Positions 35,950 through 44,365 of a stretch of 64,000 nt of DNA are shown here, one piece after another. The notes under the pieces were generated by a model. The model ran no database searches. It saw only the letters and a program-made list of their open reading frames with translations, and had not been told where the DNA came from. The stretch is from Hyphomonadaceae bacterium (GTDB taxonomy: Bacteria; Pseudomonadota; Alphaproteobacteria; Caulobacterales; Aquidulcibacteraceae): positions 1 to 64,000 of the forward strand of contig JAIELK010000019.1 of the NCBI GenBank assembly GCA_019753175.1, written 5' to 3'. Each line of letters starts with the position of its first letter. The first letter of the stretch is position 1. The position numbers were made by a program, and so were the translations under genes.

Positions 35950-36564
35950 TCAACCCGGGGGCGTGCGCAGCAGCGCCATGCGGACCAGGTCGGACAGCGT
36001 CTCAGCCTGCATTTTGGCCATCACATTGGCCCTGTAGATTTCGACCGTGCGCGGGCTAATCCCAAGGCGGCGCGCAGCTTCCTTGTTGGAGTCGCCGCCG
36101 GCGATGGCTTCGAAGACCTCGCGCTCGCGTTGCGTGAGATTGCGGTAGCGCTCGTCCACCGCAGCGCTCGCTCGAGATTTTGCGGCTTCGTCATCGACGC
36201 GAGCACAGGCGGCGCGGACCGCCCGCAGCAACACCTCGTCGGAGAAGGGCTTCTCCAAGAAGTCGACCACACCCGCTTTCATCGCTTCGACCGCGAGCGC
36301 GACGTCGGCATGGCCGGTGATCACCACTACCGGGTTCAGCACGCGGCGCGCCTTCAATTCGCGCACCAGATCGAGGCCGCTCATGCCGGGCATGCGCACG
36401 TCAGTGAGAATGCAGCCGCGATCGAGGGACGCACTGCCCGCCAACAAAGCGTCCGCCGACGCGTAGGTGCACGACTGTATCCCCGCGGAAGCGAGCAGAA
36501 AGGCTATCGACTCACGCATCGCCGCGTCATCGTCGACAATGTGCACAAGCGTGTCAGCCGGCAT
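35950..36564 (-). CDS. fixJ: FixJ-type response regulator
   Basis: A 204-residue regulator: receiver (1-125) with acidic triplet at 11-13, phospho-acceptor Asp55 (TDVRMPGMSG) and the FixJ-like GHADVALAVEAMKAGVVDFLEKPF stretch, then a LuxR/FixJ helix-turn-helix (about 140-200, LTQREREVFEAIAGG and GISPRTVEIYRANVMAKM). It overlaps the fixL stop by 11 bases, so the pair is translationally linked. Expected to activate fixK, which starts divergently from fixL. Confidence 0.93.
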   Translation of the reverse strand: MPADTLVHIVDDDAAMRESIAFLLASAGIQSCTYASADALLAGSASLDRGCILTDVRMPGMSGLDLVRELKARRVLNPVVVITGHADVALAVEAMKAGVVDFLEKPFSDEVLLRAVRAACARVDDEAAKSRASAAVDERYRNLTQREREVFEAIAGGDSNKEAARRLGISPRTVEIYRANVMAKMQAETLSDLVRMALLRTPPG

Positions 36565-38032
36565 GGGCTACACCCTCTCCCGTTGTGCTTAGGCTGAACT
36601 TAAAGGCGGCGCCGCCGCCAGGGTTGGGCTCCACCCAGATGCGTCCGCCATGCGCTTCAACAATGGTCCGCGAGATCGATAGCCCCACGCCCATGCCATT
36701 GGGCTTGGTGGTCATGAACGGCTGAAACAGCTTGCCGGCCGCCTCCTCGCTGACGCCGGGGCCCGTGTCAGAGACGCCGACGACCACCCCGCTTTCGGCT
36801 TTACACGTGGTGACGACGAGCTCGCGGCGCGGTGACTGCTCCATCGCATCCATGGCGTTGCGGACGAGATTGATCACCACCTGCTGGATCGGCACGCGAT
36901 CGACCATGACGCGATCGACGCTCTCGTCCATCTCATATCGCACCCGAACACCATGCTCCTTGGCGCCGACGAGCGCCAGCGCGCACGCCTCCCTCACGAT
37001 CTTGGACAGCGACTCCACGCGCCTGTCACTGTCGCCGCGCGCCAGGAAATCGCGCAGCCGGCGGATGACTTCTCCCGCCCGCAATGTCTGCGCGTTCGCC
37101 TTGTCGAGAGCATCAAGCGCGCGCGGGTCGACCGTCTCTGACTGGCCGATCAGGCGCCGCGCGCCACTCAAGAAGTTGGCCGCTGCACTCAGGGGCTGGT
37201 TGAGTTCGTGCGCCAACGCCGACGCCATTTCGCCCATCGCGCTCAGACGCGACATGTGCATGAGGTCCGTTTGCAATTCCTGCAGGCGCGCTTCGCGCGC
37301 TTGTCGCTCGCTCAGGTCGCGGACGAAGCCGGTGAACAAACGACCTCGCTCCGACCGCACTTCGCCGACCGCGAGTTCCATCGGAAAGGTCGTTCCATCC
37401 TTTCGTTCGCCGACCACAATGCGGCCGATGCCGATAATCCTCCGCTCGCCGGTCTTGAGGTATCGCTGGACGTAACCGTCGTGCGCCTCTCGATATGGCG
37501 AGGGCATCAGCATGTTGATGTTGCGGCCGAACGCTTCCGAGGCCGTCCAGCCGAACATGCGTTCTGCGGCGGCGCTATAGGATTGGATAGCGCCCGCTTC
37601 ATCGATGACGATCAATGCGTCGGGCGCCGTGTCGAAGATCGAACGCAGTTGCGCTTCGCGCTCCGCGAGTACCTTGGCCGCACGCTCGCCCATGAGGCGC
37701 TGATCCAACACCCATTGACCGGAGAACGAAATCGCGACGCCGGCTATCGCGAACATGGCAAGCACGGCGGCGCTGACGTGGCTGCTATTGAGCAACGCGA
37801 GCCAGAACAGTCCGAGGCAGGTTGCGGCCAGGCCGATCAGACGCCCTCCCAGCATCGCCGACCCGCAAACAATCGACGTGAACAGCACCAGCGCCAGCGA
37901 TTCATCGAGCAGCGGCTCAAGCGCCCAGTCGAGGCCCGCCGCCAACACGCTGGCGAGCACAAGCAGCCCATATGCCCCGGCGCCGTCATAGCGCCGGGCA
38001 ACACGGCCAAGGAGCGTGTGCAAAGCCTGCAT
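36554..38032 (-). CDS. fixL: Oxygen-sensing heme PAS histidine kinase FixL
   Basis: A 492-residue kinase: about four N-terminal transmembrane helices (20-108), a PAS domain (about 125-245) and a histidine kinase core (His275 in SALAHELNQPLSA; N box NLVRNAMDAM; G boxes DTGPGVS and GMGVGLSIS). The PAS domain has the FixL heme features: His184 in YREAHDGY at the proximal ligand position and Arg204 in IIGIGRIV, equivalent to the oxygen-contact Arg of rhizobial FixL. Oxygen release should switch the kinase on. It is followed by fixJ with an 11-base overlap. Confidence 0.94.
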   Translation of the reverse strand: MQALHTLLGRVARRYDGAGAYGLLVLASVLAAGLDWALEPLLDESLALVLFTSIVCGSAMLGGRLIGLAATCLGLFWLALLNSSHVSAAVLAMFAIAGVAISFSGQWVLDQRLMGERAAKVLAEREAQLRSIFDTAPDALIVIDEAGAIQSYSAAAERMFGWTASEAFGRNINMLMPSPYREAHDGYVQRYLKTGERRIIGIGRIVVGERKDGTTFPMELAVGEVRSERGRLFTGFVRDLSERQAREARLQELQTDLMHMSRLSAMGEMASALAHELNQPLSAAANFLSGARRLIGQSETVDPRALDALDKANAQTLRAGEVIRRLRDFLARGDSDRRVESLSKIVREACALALVGAKEHGVRVRYEMDESVDRVMVDRVPIQQVVINLVRNAMDAMEQSPRRELVVTTCKAESGVVVGVSDTGPGVSEEAAGKLFQPFMTTKPNGMGVGLSISRTIVEAHGGRIWVEPNPGGGAAFKFSLSTTGEGVAHAG

Positions 38033-38154
38033 CGAACCTCCTTAGCCTCGCCCGAGCCGCCGGCGAAAGCGCCGCGGCGCGCGGCGACGCCACAGCTACG
38101 GGAAAGCCCTTAAGCGCTTGTCCCGAATATCGAAGGGCCAATCATACTCCTAAC

Positions 38155-38172
38155 CTCCCCTCAGCGAGGGAG
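38155..38172 (+). promoter_or_regulatory. Hairpin covering the fixK ribosome site
   Basis: CTCCCCTC (38155-38162), loop AGC, GAGGGAG (38166-38172) form a 7-bp stem with one bulged C. The right arm is the probable fixK ribosome-binding site, six bases before ATG 38179, so the fold would mask it. Confidence 0.5.
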
Positions 38173-38178
38173 ATTGCC

Positions 38179-38859
38179 ATGCGTGAGCTATGCGATGCCG
38201 GCGGGGGCCCTGGATCGGTGCATCCTTTTCCCGTCTCGGACGCGATTTCCTTGGGCGTAGGCGTTGTGCTGCAGGGCGTACGCAGGCGTTTTTCCCGCAA
38301 TGAAGAGATTTTTGGCGAGGGTGAACCCTCTGACTACGTCTACCGCGTCGTGTCAGGCACTGTGCGTACGGTGCGCTTCAGCAACGATGGACGCCGCCAA
38401 ATCCTTGCGTTTCATCTTCCAGGAGACGTCTTCGGCTTCGAGTCCGCGCCACGGCACGTGATGTCGGCGGAGGCGGTTTCCGATACGGAAGTCTCGTTGG
38501 TGCGCCGCTCGATGATCGAGAAGGCGGCTTCGGAGGACGTTGCGGCGGCCGGGGCGTTATTGTCGTTGGTCTCGCGCGACCTCGTCAGCGCCCAGCAGCA
38601 TGCCTTGGTTCTCGGCCGCAAAGGCGCTGGCGAGCGGGTTGCGGCGTTCCTGCTGCAATTGGCCGATCGCGCCAAGGCGGGGGACGAGATCGACCTGCCC
38701 ATGTCCCGCGCCGACATCGCGGATTATCTGGCGCTGACCATCGAGACCGTTTCGCGCGCCTTTACCCAGATGGAGCGCGATCGCGCCATTGCGCTCCCGA
38801 GTTCGCGCCATGTCGTGGTGCGCGACCGGTGTGCGCTGGAGCTGCTGGAAGCGGCGTAA
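38179..38859 (+). CDS. fixK: Crp/Fnr-family regulator FixK
   Basis: A 226-residue regulator with a cyclic-nucleotide-fold N-terminal domain (about 25-145, with GEGEPSDYVYRVVSGTVRTV and LPGDVFGFE) and a C-terminal helix-turn-helix (about 175-210) with SRADIADYLALTIETVSRAF, in which Glu, Ser and Arg match the FNR/FixK recognition helix for TTGAT half-sites. It lacks the four-Cys iron-sulfur cluster of FNR, so oxygen input comes through FixLJ. The frame is open upstream; ATG 38179 is supported by a GAGGGAG site. Confidence 0.92.
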   Translation: MRELCDAGGGPGSVHPFPVSDAISLGVGVVLQGVRRRFSRNEEIFGEGEPSDYVYRVVSGTVRTVRFSNDGRRQILAFHLPGDVFGFESAPRHVMSAEAVSDTEVSLVRRSMIEKAASEDVAAAGALLSLVSRDLVSAQQHALVLGRKGAGERVAAFLLQLADRAKAGDEIDLPMSRADIADYLALTIETVSRAFTQMERDRAIALPSSRHVVVRDRCALELLEAA

Positions 38860-38971
38860 GGTTTGACCACCGGGCGTTCCCCAGTGTAAGAGCGCCGCCA
38901 CGCGCAAAGCGAAGCTTCGCGCTTTGACCGGCACAAGCGCGCCCTGCATTGCGCTGGAGGCTGGCGAAGCA

Positions 38972-38999
38972 CCCCGCCCGACGTGATCGTCCGGCGGGG
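38972..38999 (+). other. Strong GC hairpin between fixK and ffh
   Basis: CCCCGCCCGAC (38972-38982), loop GTGATC, GTCCGGCGGGG (38989-38999): an 11-bp stem with one mismatch, with no T-run after it. It may terminate fixK transcription or sit in the ffh leader, 30 bases before the ffh start. A second, weaker inverted repeat (CAAAGCG...CGCTTTG) lies at about 38,903-38,925. It does not match the SRP RNA consensus. Confidence 0.45.
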
Positions 39000-39028
39000 C
39001 AAGCGGCGTTGTGCGCATCGGAGTTGCG

Positions 39029-40468
39029 ATGTTTGAGGCCCTTACAGAGCGCCTGACAGGCGTGTTCGACAAGCTCACCGGGCGCGGCGCGCTCAGTGAG
39101 GCGGATGTCGACGCCGCCTTACGCGAGGTGCGTGTGGCGCTTCTGGAAGCCGACGTGGCGCTGCCGGTGGTGAAAGATTTCATCGCCAAAGTGAAGCCGC
39201 AGGCGATTGGCGAGACCGTGGTCAAGTCGGTGAAGCCTGGCCAGCAGGTCATCAAGATCGTCCACGATGCCCTGATCGACATGCTCGGCGGCGATGCGCC
39301 GCCAGAGGGCCTGCGGGTTCACGGCGAACCGCCCAACGTGATCATGATGGCGGGCCTGCAAGGCTCCGGCAAAACCACCACCTCGGCCAAGCTGGCGCTC
39401 CGACTCACGAAGACCGACAAACGCCGCGTGCTGATGGCGTCGCTCGATACCCGCCGCCCGGCGGCGATGGAGCAACTCAGCACCCTCGGCAAGTCGATCG
39501 GCGTCGACGTCCTGCCGATCGTCCAGGGCCAACCTCCGGCGGAGATCGCCAAACGGGCGTTGACCGCGGCCCGGCTCGGCGGCCACGACGTGCTCATCCT
39601 CGACACGGCCGGTCGGACGACGCTCGACGAAGACATGATGACAGAGGCGGCGCTCGTCGCCTCCATCGCCAGGCCGAGCGAGATCCTGCTGGTGGCCGAC
39701 AGCCTCACCGGCCAGGACGCGGTGGAAACGGCGCGCCGCTTCCATGAGCGACTGCCGTTGACCGGGCTGGTGCTGACCCGAACCGATGGCGACGGCCGCG
39801 GCGGCGCGGCGCTGTCGATGCGGGCGGTCACCGGCCTGCCGATCAAGTTCCTCGGGGCGGGAGAACGCCCGGACGCGCTCGAGCCGTTTGAGGCCCGTCG
39901 CGTGGCGGGCCGGATTCTCGGCCAGGGCGACATCGTCGGTCTGGTCGAAAAGGCCGCCGAACAAGTCGACCGCGCGGAAGCCGAGAAGATGGCGGCGAAG
40001 CTGGCCAAGGGCCGCTTCGACTTCGACGACATGGAAAAGCAGCTGAGCCAGTTGATCCAGCTCGGTGGCCTCAAGGGCGTGATGGGGATGTTGCCAGGCG
40101 TCGGCAAGATTAAGAACCAGCTCGACGAGGCCCAACTCGACGATCGCCAGCTCCGGCGTCAGATCGGCATTATCCGGTCGATGACCAGGGAGGAACGGCG
40201 CAAGCCCGACCTGCTCAATGGCCGCCGGCGGGCTCGCATCGCCCGCGGCGCCGGAGTGGAAGTGGTTGACGTCAATCGGCTTTTGAAGATGCACCGCAAC
40301 ATGGCGGACATGGCCAAGGCCATGGGCAAGGGCAAGATGCCGTTCGCCATGCCAGGCGGGCGCCCGTCGCCAGAGATGCTCAAGAACCTGGGCGCTGGCG
40401 CCCAGCTCCCCGGCCTTAACCCTTCGGGGGGACTGCCGGGCCTTCCCGGAAGCAACAAAAAAAGCTAA
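39029..40468 (+). CDS. ffh: Signal recognition particle protein Ffh
   Basis: A 479-residue SRP GTPase. The N domain (1-90) is followed by the G domain with [22 protein letters not shown] and a [10 protein letters not shown] motif, then the Met-rich M domain (about 300-435) that binds 4.5S RNA and signal sequences, with a Gly/Pro-rich tail. ATG 39029 gives the family start MFEALTERL. It starts a same-strand run that ends at ftsY, its receptor. Confidence 0.97.
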   Translation: MFEALTERLTGVFDKLTGRGALSEADVDAALREVRVALLEADVALPVVKDFIAKVKPQAIGETVVKSVKPGQQVIKIVHDALIDMLGGDAPPEGLRVHGEPPNVIMMAGLQGSGKTTTSAKLALRLTKTDKRRVLMASLDTRRPAAMEQLSTLGKSIGVDVLPIVQGQPPAEIAKRALTAARLGGHDVLILDTAGRTTLDEDMMTEAALVASIARPSEILLVADSLTGQDAVETARRFHERLPLTGLVLTRTDGDGRGGAALSMRAVTGLPIKFLGAGERPDALEPFEARRVAGRILGQGDIVGLVEKAAEQVDRAEAEKMAAKLAKGRFDFDDMEKQLSQLIQLGGLKGVMGMLPGVGKIKNQLDEAQLDDRQLRRQIGIIRSMTREERRKPDLLNGRRRARIARGAGVEVVDVNRLLKMHRNMADMAKAMGKGKMPFAMPGGRPSPEMLKNLGAGAQLPGLNPSGGLPGLPGSNKKS

Positions 40469-40491
40469 GAGTTCAAGGAGAAAGCAAAGAC

Positions 40492-40842
40492 ATGTCGCTG
40501 AAAATTCGCCTCGCCCGCGGCGGCGCCAAAAAGCGCCCATTCTACTCAATAGTGGTGGCCGACAGTCGCAGCCCCCGCGATGGGCGTTTCATAGAGAAGG
40601 TCGGCACTTACAATCCTATATTGAAAGCCGATGATCCCAACCGGGTCACGCTGAAGCTCGACCGAATTCAGGACTGGATGAAGAAGGGTGCTCTCCCGAC
40701 TGATCGGGTCGCGCGCTTCCTCGACCAGGTCGGCGTGATGAAGCGCGAACCGCGCAGCAACCCCAGCAAGGCTCAGCCCGGCAAGAAGATGGCGGAACGC
40801 GCCGCTTCGCGCGCCGGCGGCGAGGCCGCATCGGAGGCGTAA
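40492..40842 (+). CDS. rpsP: 30S ribosomal protein S16
   Basis: A 116-residue ribosomal protein with the canonical [35 protein letters not shown]-type start (quoted only in part: [27 protein letters not shown]) and a basic/Ala tail of about 30 residues that is common in alphaproteobacteria. An AAGGAG ribosome site precedes the ATG. It is followed by rimM and trmD, the standard order. Confidence 0.97.
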   Translation: MSLKIRLARGGAKKRPFYSIVVADSRSPRDGRFIEKVGTYNPILKADDPNRVTLKLDRIQDWMKKGALPTDRVARFLDQVGVMKREPRSNPSKAQPGKKMAERAASRAGGEAASEA

Positions 40843-40851
40843 GTAAACAAG

Positions 40852-42123
40852 TTGCCCGAAAAAAAATCAGTGCTTTCAAAACAAACCGCGAAACCCGCGG
40901 CGAAAGCGGCAGTCGCGAAGGCGACCGCGCCGGCGCAGCGCGCGCCCAAGAAAGAGGCGCCGAAAACGGTGAAGGCGAAAGCCGCACCCGCCAAGGCGGC
41001 GAAGCCCTCGCCCAAGCCTAGCCCGACGAAGTCCGCCAAACCGGCCAAGGCGCCGCCCGCCAAGGCCCCACCGATCAAGGCGGCTAAACCTGCGGCGCCG
41101 CCGGCTTCAAAAGCCAAGGCCCCCGCGCTCAAACCAGAGCCCAAGGCGAAGGCACCGCCGTCCAAGAAGGTCGAGAGTAAGCCCGCTGCGCCAGCAAAGA
41201 AGGCTGAGGCCAAGCCAGCGCCGACCGCCAAGCCGGCAACGCCGCCGAAGGTGAAGGTCGAGCACAAGGCCAACGGGGCCGATGCGAAGACTGCCGCAAC
41301 GGCAGCTCCGAAGCCCGCAGCGACAGCCAAACCGGTTCCAGCGCCCAAGCCGCCTAAGCCCGCCAAGCCGGCGAAGGAGCCAAAGCCGCCCAAACTCGCA
41401 CCCGTCGAAGCAGCGTTCGCCAAGCCGAGGCCGGCCAAGCCGCTGGCGGTAGCGGCCGGTCGCGCGCAACCGCTGGCGCGCACTTTGGCGACCCCGGTGG
41501 TGCGCTCCGCCCCGCGCCCGCTGGCGACACCTAAGCCAACCGCTACGCCCGAGCCCGAACTGGTCGGCGAACTCAAGCCTGTGCCCGCCTATAAGGGCAA
41601 GAGCGGCGCCAACAAAGGCATGGTCCTGGTCGGCGCCATCGCCGGGGCGTTCGGCGTCAAGGGCGAGGTCCGGCTGCGCGCTTTCACCGAAAAGAAGGAA
41701 GGCGTGATCTCGTACGGACCGCTTTACGGCGAAGACCAGAAGCTGCTGTTGCGGCCAAAGAACTGGCGCGAACTCAGGGACGGCGTCGCCGTCACCGCTC
41801 CGGAAGTGAAGTCGCGAGAGGACGCCGAAAAGATGCGCGGCCAAAAGCTCTATGTGCCGCGCGCCAATCTGCCATCGCCGGCCGAGGACGAATTCTACAT
41901 CGTCGATCTTCTTGGCTGCCGCGCCGAAGCGCTCGACGGCAACGTCCTCGGCGAGATTTGCGCGGTGTGGAATTTCGGCGCCGGCGACATCATCGAGTAT
42001 CGCCCGCCGAACGGTGGCCCGAACGTCCGCGTCACCTTCACCAAGGACACTGCACCGCTGGTCGATCTTGCCGGCAAGCGCGTCGTGCTGGACCCTCCGG
42101 CGCCGGAAGCGATCGAGAAATAA
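40852..42123 (+). CDS. rimM: Ribosome maturation factor RimM with long Lys/Ala/Pro-rich N-terminal extension
   Basis: The last 167 residues (from Met257, base 41620) are RimM, the S19-binding factor for 30S maturation: VGAIAGAFGVKGEVRLRAFTE start, then the PRC-barrel (DEFYIVDLLGCRAE). In front, the same frame is open for 256 codons with a composition almost restricted to Lys, Ala and Pro, like histone H1 or AlgP tails, from a TTG at 40852. GGAGG lies 14 bases upstream of TTG, a long spacing; an alternative start at Met257 has only a weak site. I think the extension is real because of its coherent composition. Confidence 0.8.
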   Translation: MPEKKSVLSKQTAKPAAKAAVAKATAPAQRAPKKEAPKTVKAKAAPAKAAKPSPKPSPTKSAKPAKAPPAKAPPIKAAKPAAPPASKAKAPALKPEPKAKAPPSKKVESKPAAPAKKAEAKPAPTAKPATPPKVKVEHKANGADAKTAATAAPKPAATAKPVPAPKPPKPAKPAKEPKPPKLAPVEAAFAKPRPAKPLAVAAGRAQPLARTLATPVVRSAPRPLATPKPTATPEPELVGELKPVPAYKGKSGANKGMVLVGAIAGAFGVKGEVRLRAFTEKKEGVISYGPLYGEDQKLLLRPKNWRELRDGVAVTAPEVKSREDAEKMRGQKLYVPRANLPSPAEDEFYIVDLLGCRAEALDGNVLGEICAVWNFGAGDIIEYRPPNGGPNVRVTFTKDTAPLVDLAGKRVVLDPPAPEAIEK

Positions 42124-42162
42124 GGACGCTCTCTCAGGTGGGTTTGCAGGTAGGGTCTGCGA

Positions 42163-42849
42163 ATGAACTTCGCCGCCTCGATCATCACGCTGTTCCCGGA
42201 AGCGTTTCCGGGGACGCTGGGACTCTCGCTGATCGGCAAAGCGTTACGGGACGGCTTGTGGTCGCTCCAGACACACGATCTGCGTCAGTTCGGCGTCGGC
42301 CCACACCGAAGCGTCGATGACACGCCAGCCGGCGGCGGCGCGGGCATGGTGATCCGCGCCGACGTCGCCGCGGCCGCAATCGACTCGATTTCAGCCGCGG
42401 GCCGGCCGCTGATCTATCTCTCGCCGCGTGGCGAGCCGTTTACGCAAGCGATAGCGCAAGACTGGGCAGCCGGCCCTGGGCTCGTCGTGTTCTGCGGGCG
42501 CTTCGAGGGATTGGATGAACGCGCGATCGAGGCGCGCGGCATGCGGGAGATCACCGTTGGCGACGCCGTGCTGGCCGGCGGCGAGGCGGCAGCACTGGTC
42601 GTTGTCGAAGCGTGCGTGCGCCTTCTGCCCGGCGTCTTGGGAAATCAAGGCTCGGTGACCGAGGAGTCGTTCGCGGACGGCCTGCTCGAGCATCCGCAGT
42701 ACACGCGGCCGCGCGAATGGGAAGGCCGGGCGATCCCAGAAGTGCTCCTGTCAGGTGACCACGCGAGAATCGAGGCGTGGCGCAAAGCTGAAAGGCTGCG
42801 CATCACCGCCCAACGACGGCCCGATTTGCTGGCCAAGCGGAAGGAGTGA
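42163..42849 (+). CDS. trmD: tRNA (guanine-N1)-methyltransferase TrmD
   Basis: A 228-residue SPOUT methyltransferase that makes m1G37 and prevents frameshifting. The knot motifs are LIYLSPRGEPFTQ and VVFCGRFEGLDERAIE, followed by EITVGDAVLAGGEAA and the RPREWEGRAIPEVLLSGDH segment with the catalytic Asp. It is in the conserved rpsP-rimM-trmD-rplS order, with one small secreted-protein gene inserted before rplS. The stop overlaps the next start (GTGA). Confidence 0.97.
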   Translation: MNFAASIITLFPEAFPGTLGLSLIGKALRDGLWSLQTHDLRQFGVGPHRSVDDTPAGGGAGMVIRADVAAAAIDSISAAGRPLIYLSPRGEPFTQAIAQDWAAGPGLVVFCGRFEGLDERAIEARGMREITVGDAVLAGGEAAALVVVEACVRLLPGVLGNQGSVTEESFADGLLEHPQYTRPREWEGRAIPEVLLSGDHARIEAWRKAERLRITAQRRPDLLAKRKE

Positions 42850-43352
42850 TCCTCCGCTCTCTCTTCGTGCTCGCGCTCTGCGCCACCACCCCCGCCGCCG
42901 CTCAAACGACGACCTCGCCCGATCCGGCGATCCGCGCGCTGTCGGCGATCTGGCGTCCGATCGGCGCCAATGAAGCGGTGAACGCTGCGGCCGTCCTCAC
43001 CGCCTGTGAGGGCGCGGTCGAGGAAATGGCTTCGATTGAGGCCGCACTGCCAGAGACAATCACGCCCGAAGCCCTCGCCCGCATCCGCGCGCCGCGCGGC
43101 CTGCTGGTCGTCCCGGCCGAAGAAGCCGGACGCGCCTACTTCTTCCCCGGCCCATCCACACCCTGGTTCACCAGCGGTTTGGCCGCGGTCGCGGCATTAT
43201 CCGAGGCCGAGGGGCTGATCGGGGTCCGCGACGCAGGCAACCAGGATGTCGCGCTCCAGCTCGGCGCAGTCGGCGGACGACCTGTCCTTCGGGTGAGGGG
43301 ACCTGATCGGGCTGTGCACACCTTCATCGGATGCGCGCGGGTTCCCGAATAG
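42846..43352 (+). CDS. Secreted hypothetical protein between trmD and rplS
   Basis: A 168-residue protein with a Sec signal peptide (hydrophobic residues 2-16, AAAQT cleavage near 20). Two cysteines near residues 54 and 163 could pair in the periplasm. No domain recognised. The GTG start at 42846 overlaps the trmD stop (GTGA) and AAGGA lies just upstream, so it is translationally coupled to a tRNA methyltransferase despite being exported. Confidence 0.7.
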   Translation: MILRSLFVLALCATTPAAAQTTTSPDPAIRALSAIWRPIGANEAVNAAAVLTACEGAVEEMASIEAALPETITPEALARIRAPRGLLVVPAEEAGRAYFFPGPSTPWFTSGLAAVAALSEAEGLIGVRDAGNQDVALQLGAVGGRPVLRVRGPDRAVHTFIGCARVPE

Positions 43353-43453
43353 AGCCCCCTCGACAGGGCCGCGCGCTTCCCTTATACGCCCCGCTTTCCC
43401 GTGGTTTCCAGAAGGAAGCGCCGGCGATAAGCCCGTGCGCTCCGGTAGTGCTC

Positions 43454-43861
43454 ATGAACCTGATCGACACGCTCGAGAAAGAAGAAGTCGCCCGCATCAC
43501 CAAGGGCAAGACGGTGCCGTCCTTCGACCCGGGCGATACCTTGCGTGTGAACGTCAAGATCAAGGAAGGCGACCGCGAGCGCGTTCAGGCTTACGAGGGC
43601 ATCTGCATCGGCCGTTCCGGCGGTGGCCTCAACGCCAATTTCACCGTGCGCAAGATCAGCTTCGGCGAAGGCGTCGAGCGCGTGTTCCCGCTGTTCTCCC
43701 CGACGATCGATTCGATCGAAGTGGTTCGCCGCGGCAAGGTCCGCCGCGCGAAGCTGTATTATCTGCGCGATCGCCGCGGCAAGTCGGCGCGCATCGCCGA
43801 ACGCGCGGGCGGCGCGCGCGAAGAGGATTTCGTCGGCGCCGAGGCCGACAGCGCCGAATGA
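43454..43861 (+). CDS. rplS: 50S ribosomal protein L19
   Basis: A 135-residue ribosomal protein. The core [59 protein letters not shown]-type sequence (recognisable in parts) is typical; an acidic tail of about 25 residues follows. ATG 43454 gives the usual start [11 protein letters not shown]. The stop overlaps the lipoprotein gene start (ATGA). Confidence 0.97.
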   Translation: MNLIDTLEKEEVARITKGKTVPSFDPGDTLRVNVKIKEGDRERVQAYEGICIGRSGGGLNANFTVRKISFGEGVERVFPLFSPTIDSIEVVRRGKVRRAKLYYLRDRRGKSARIAERAGGAREEDFVGAEADSAE

Positions 43862-44334
43862 GGCTGCGCGCGGCGGTGATCGCCGCGCTCTCTCTTGCCG
43901 CATGCGCGCCTGATCGTACGCCTCAGCAGCCATACACGATTGAAGGCTTCGGCTGGCTCGAAGGCTGTTGGCTGAGCCGCGATGGCGCTGTCGAGCGCTG
44001 GGAGCCGGCAGCCAGCGCGATGATGTCCGGCAGCAATCTCTACCCCCAAAGCGACGGCAGCCAGATTGCACTCACGCTCCAGATCGAGGCGGGGGCCGAC
44101 GGCATCGTGTTTTCGTCGCGGTCGCCTGAAGGGGCCACGGCGCACTACACGCTCGCTTCCCGTGGTGAAGGCGAAGCGGCGTTCGAGAACGCCGATAACA
44201 CGGGTCCGCAACGCATCGCCTATCGCCGAGACAACGGGGCGCTGGTCGTTGCCCTGTCAGAATCGCTCGATCCCGCCGCGCCGAGCTTCGTTACGCGCTA
44301 CCAACCTTGCGCCAATGACACGATCGCGCCTTGA
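43858..44334 (+). CDS. Lipoprotein of the DUF6265 type
   Basis: A 158-residue protein with a lipoprotein signal (LSLAACA, Cys16) and a beta-rich domain that opens with [13 protein letters not shown], the WLxGxW motif seen in DUF6265-like and related lipid-binding-like folds. Function unknown. ATG 43858 overlaps the rplS stop by 4 bases, so its synthesis is tied to a ribosomal protein message. Confidence 0.75.
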   Translation: MRLRAAVIAALSLAACAPDRTPQQPYTIEGFGWLEGCWLSRDGAVERWEPAASAMMSGSNLYPQSDGSQIALTLQIEAGADGIVFSSRSPEGATAHYTLASRGEGEAAFENADNTGPQRIAYRRDNGALVVALSESLDPAAPSFVTRYQPCANDTIAP

Positions 44335-44365
44335 CGGCGCTCTCCCCTCCCCGCACCTCTCAACC

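Noticed and set aside
38881-39028. A possible SRP RNA gene next to ffh
   Set aside because: The interval lacks the conserved GGUCAGGUCCGGAA-type loop of bacterial SRP RNA; only unrelated hairpins are seen.
40773-41576. A 267-codon Gly/Ala/Leu-rich frame on the minus strand
   Set aside because: It is the complement of the Lys/Ala/Pro-rich rimM extension, so its odd composition follows from that repeat-like sequence.
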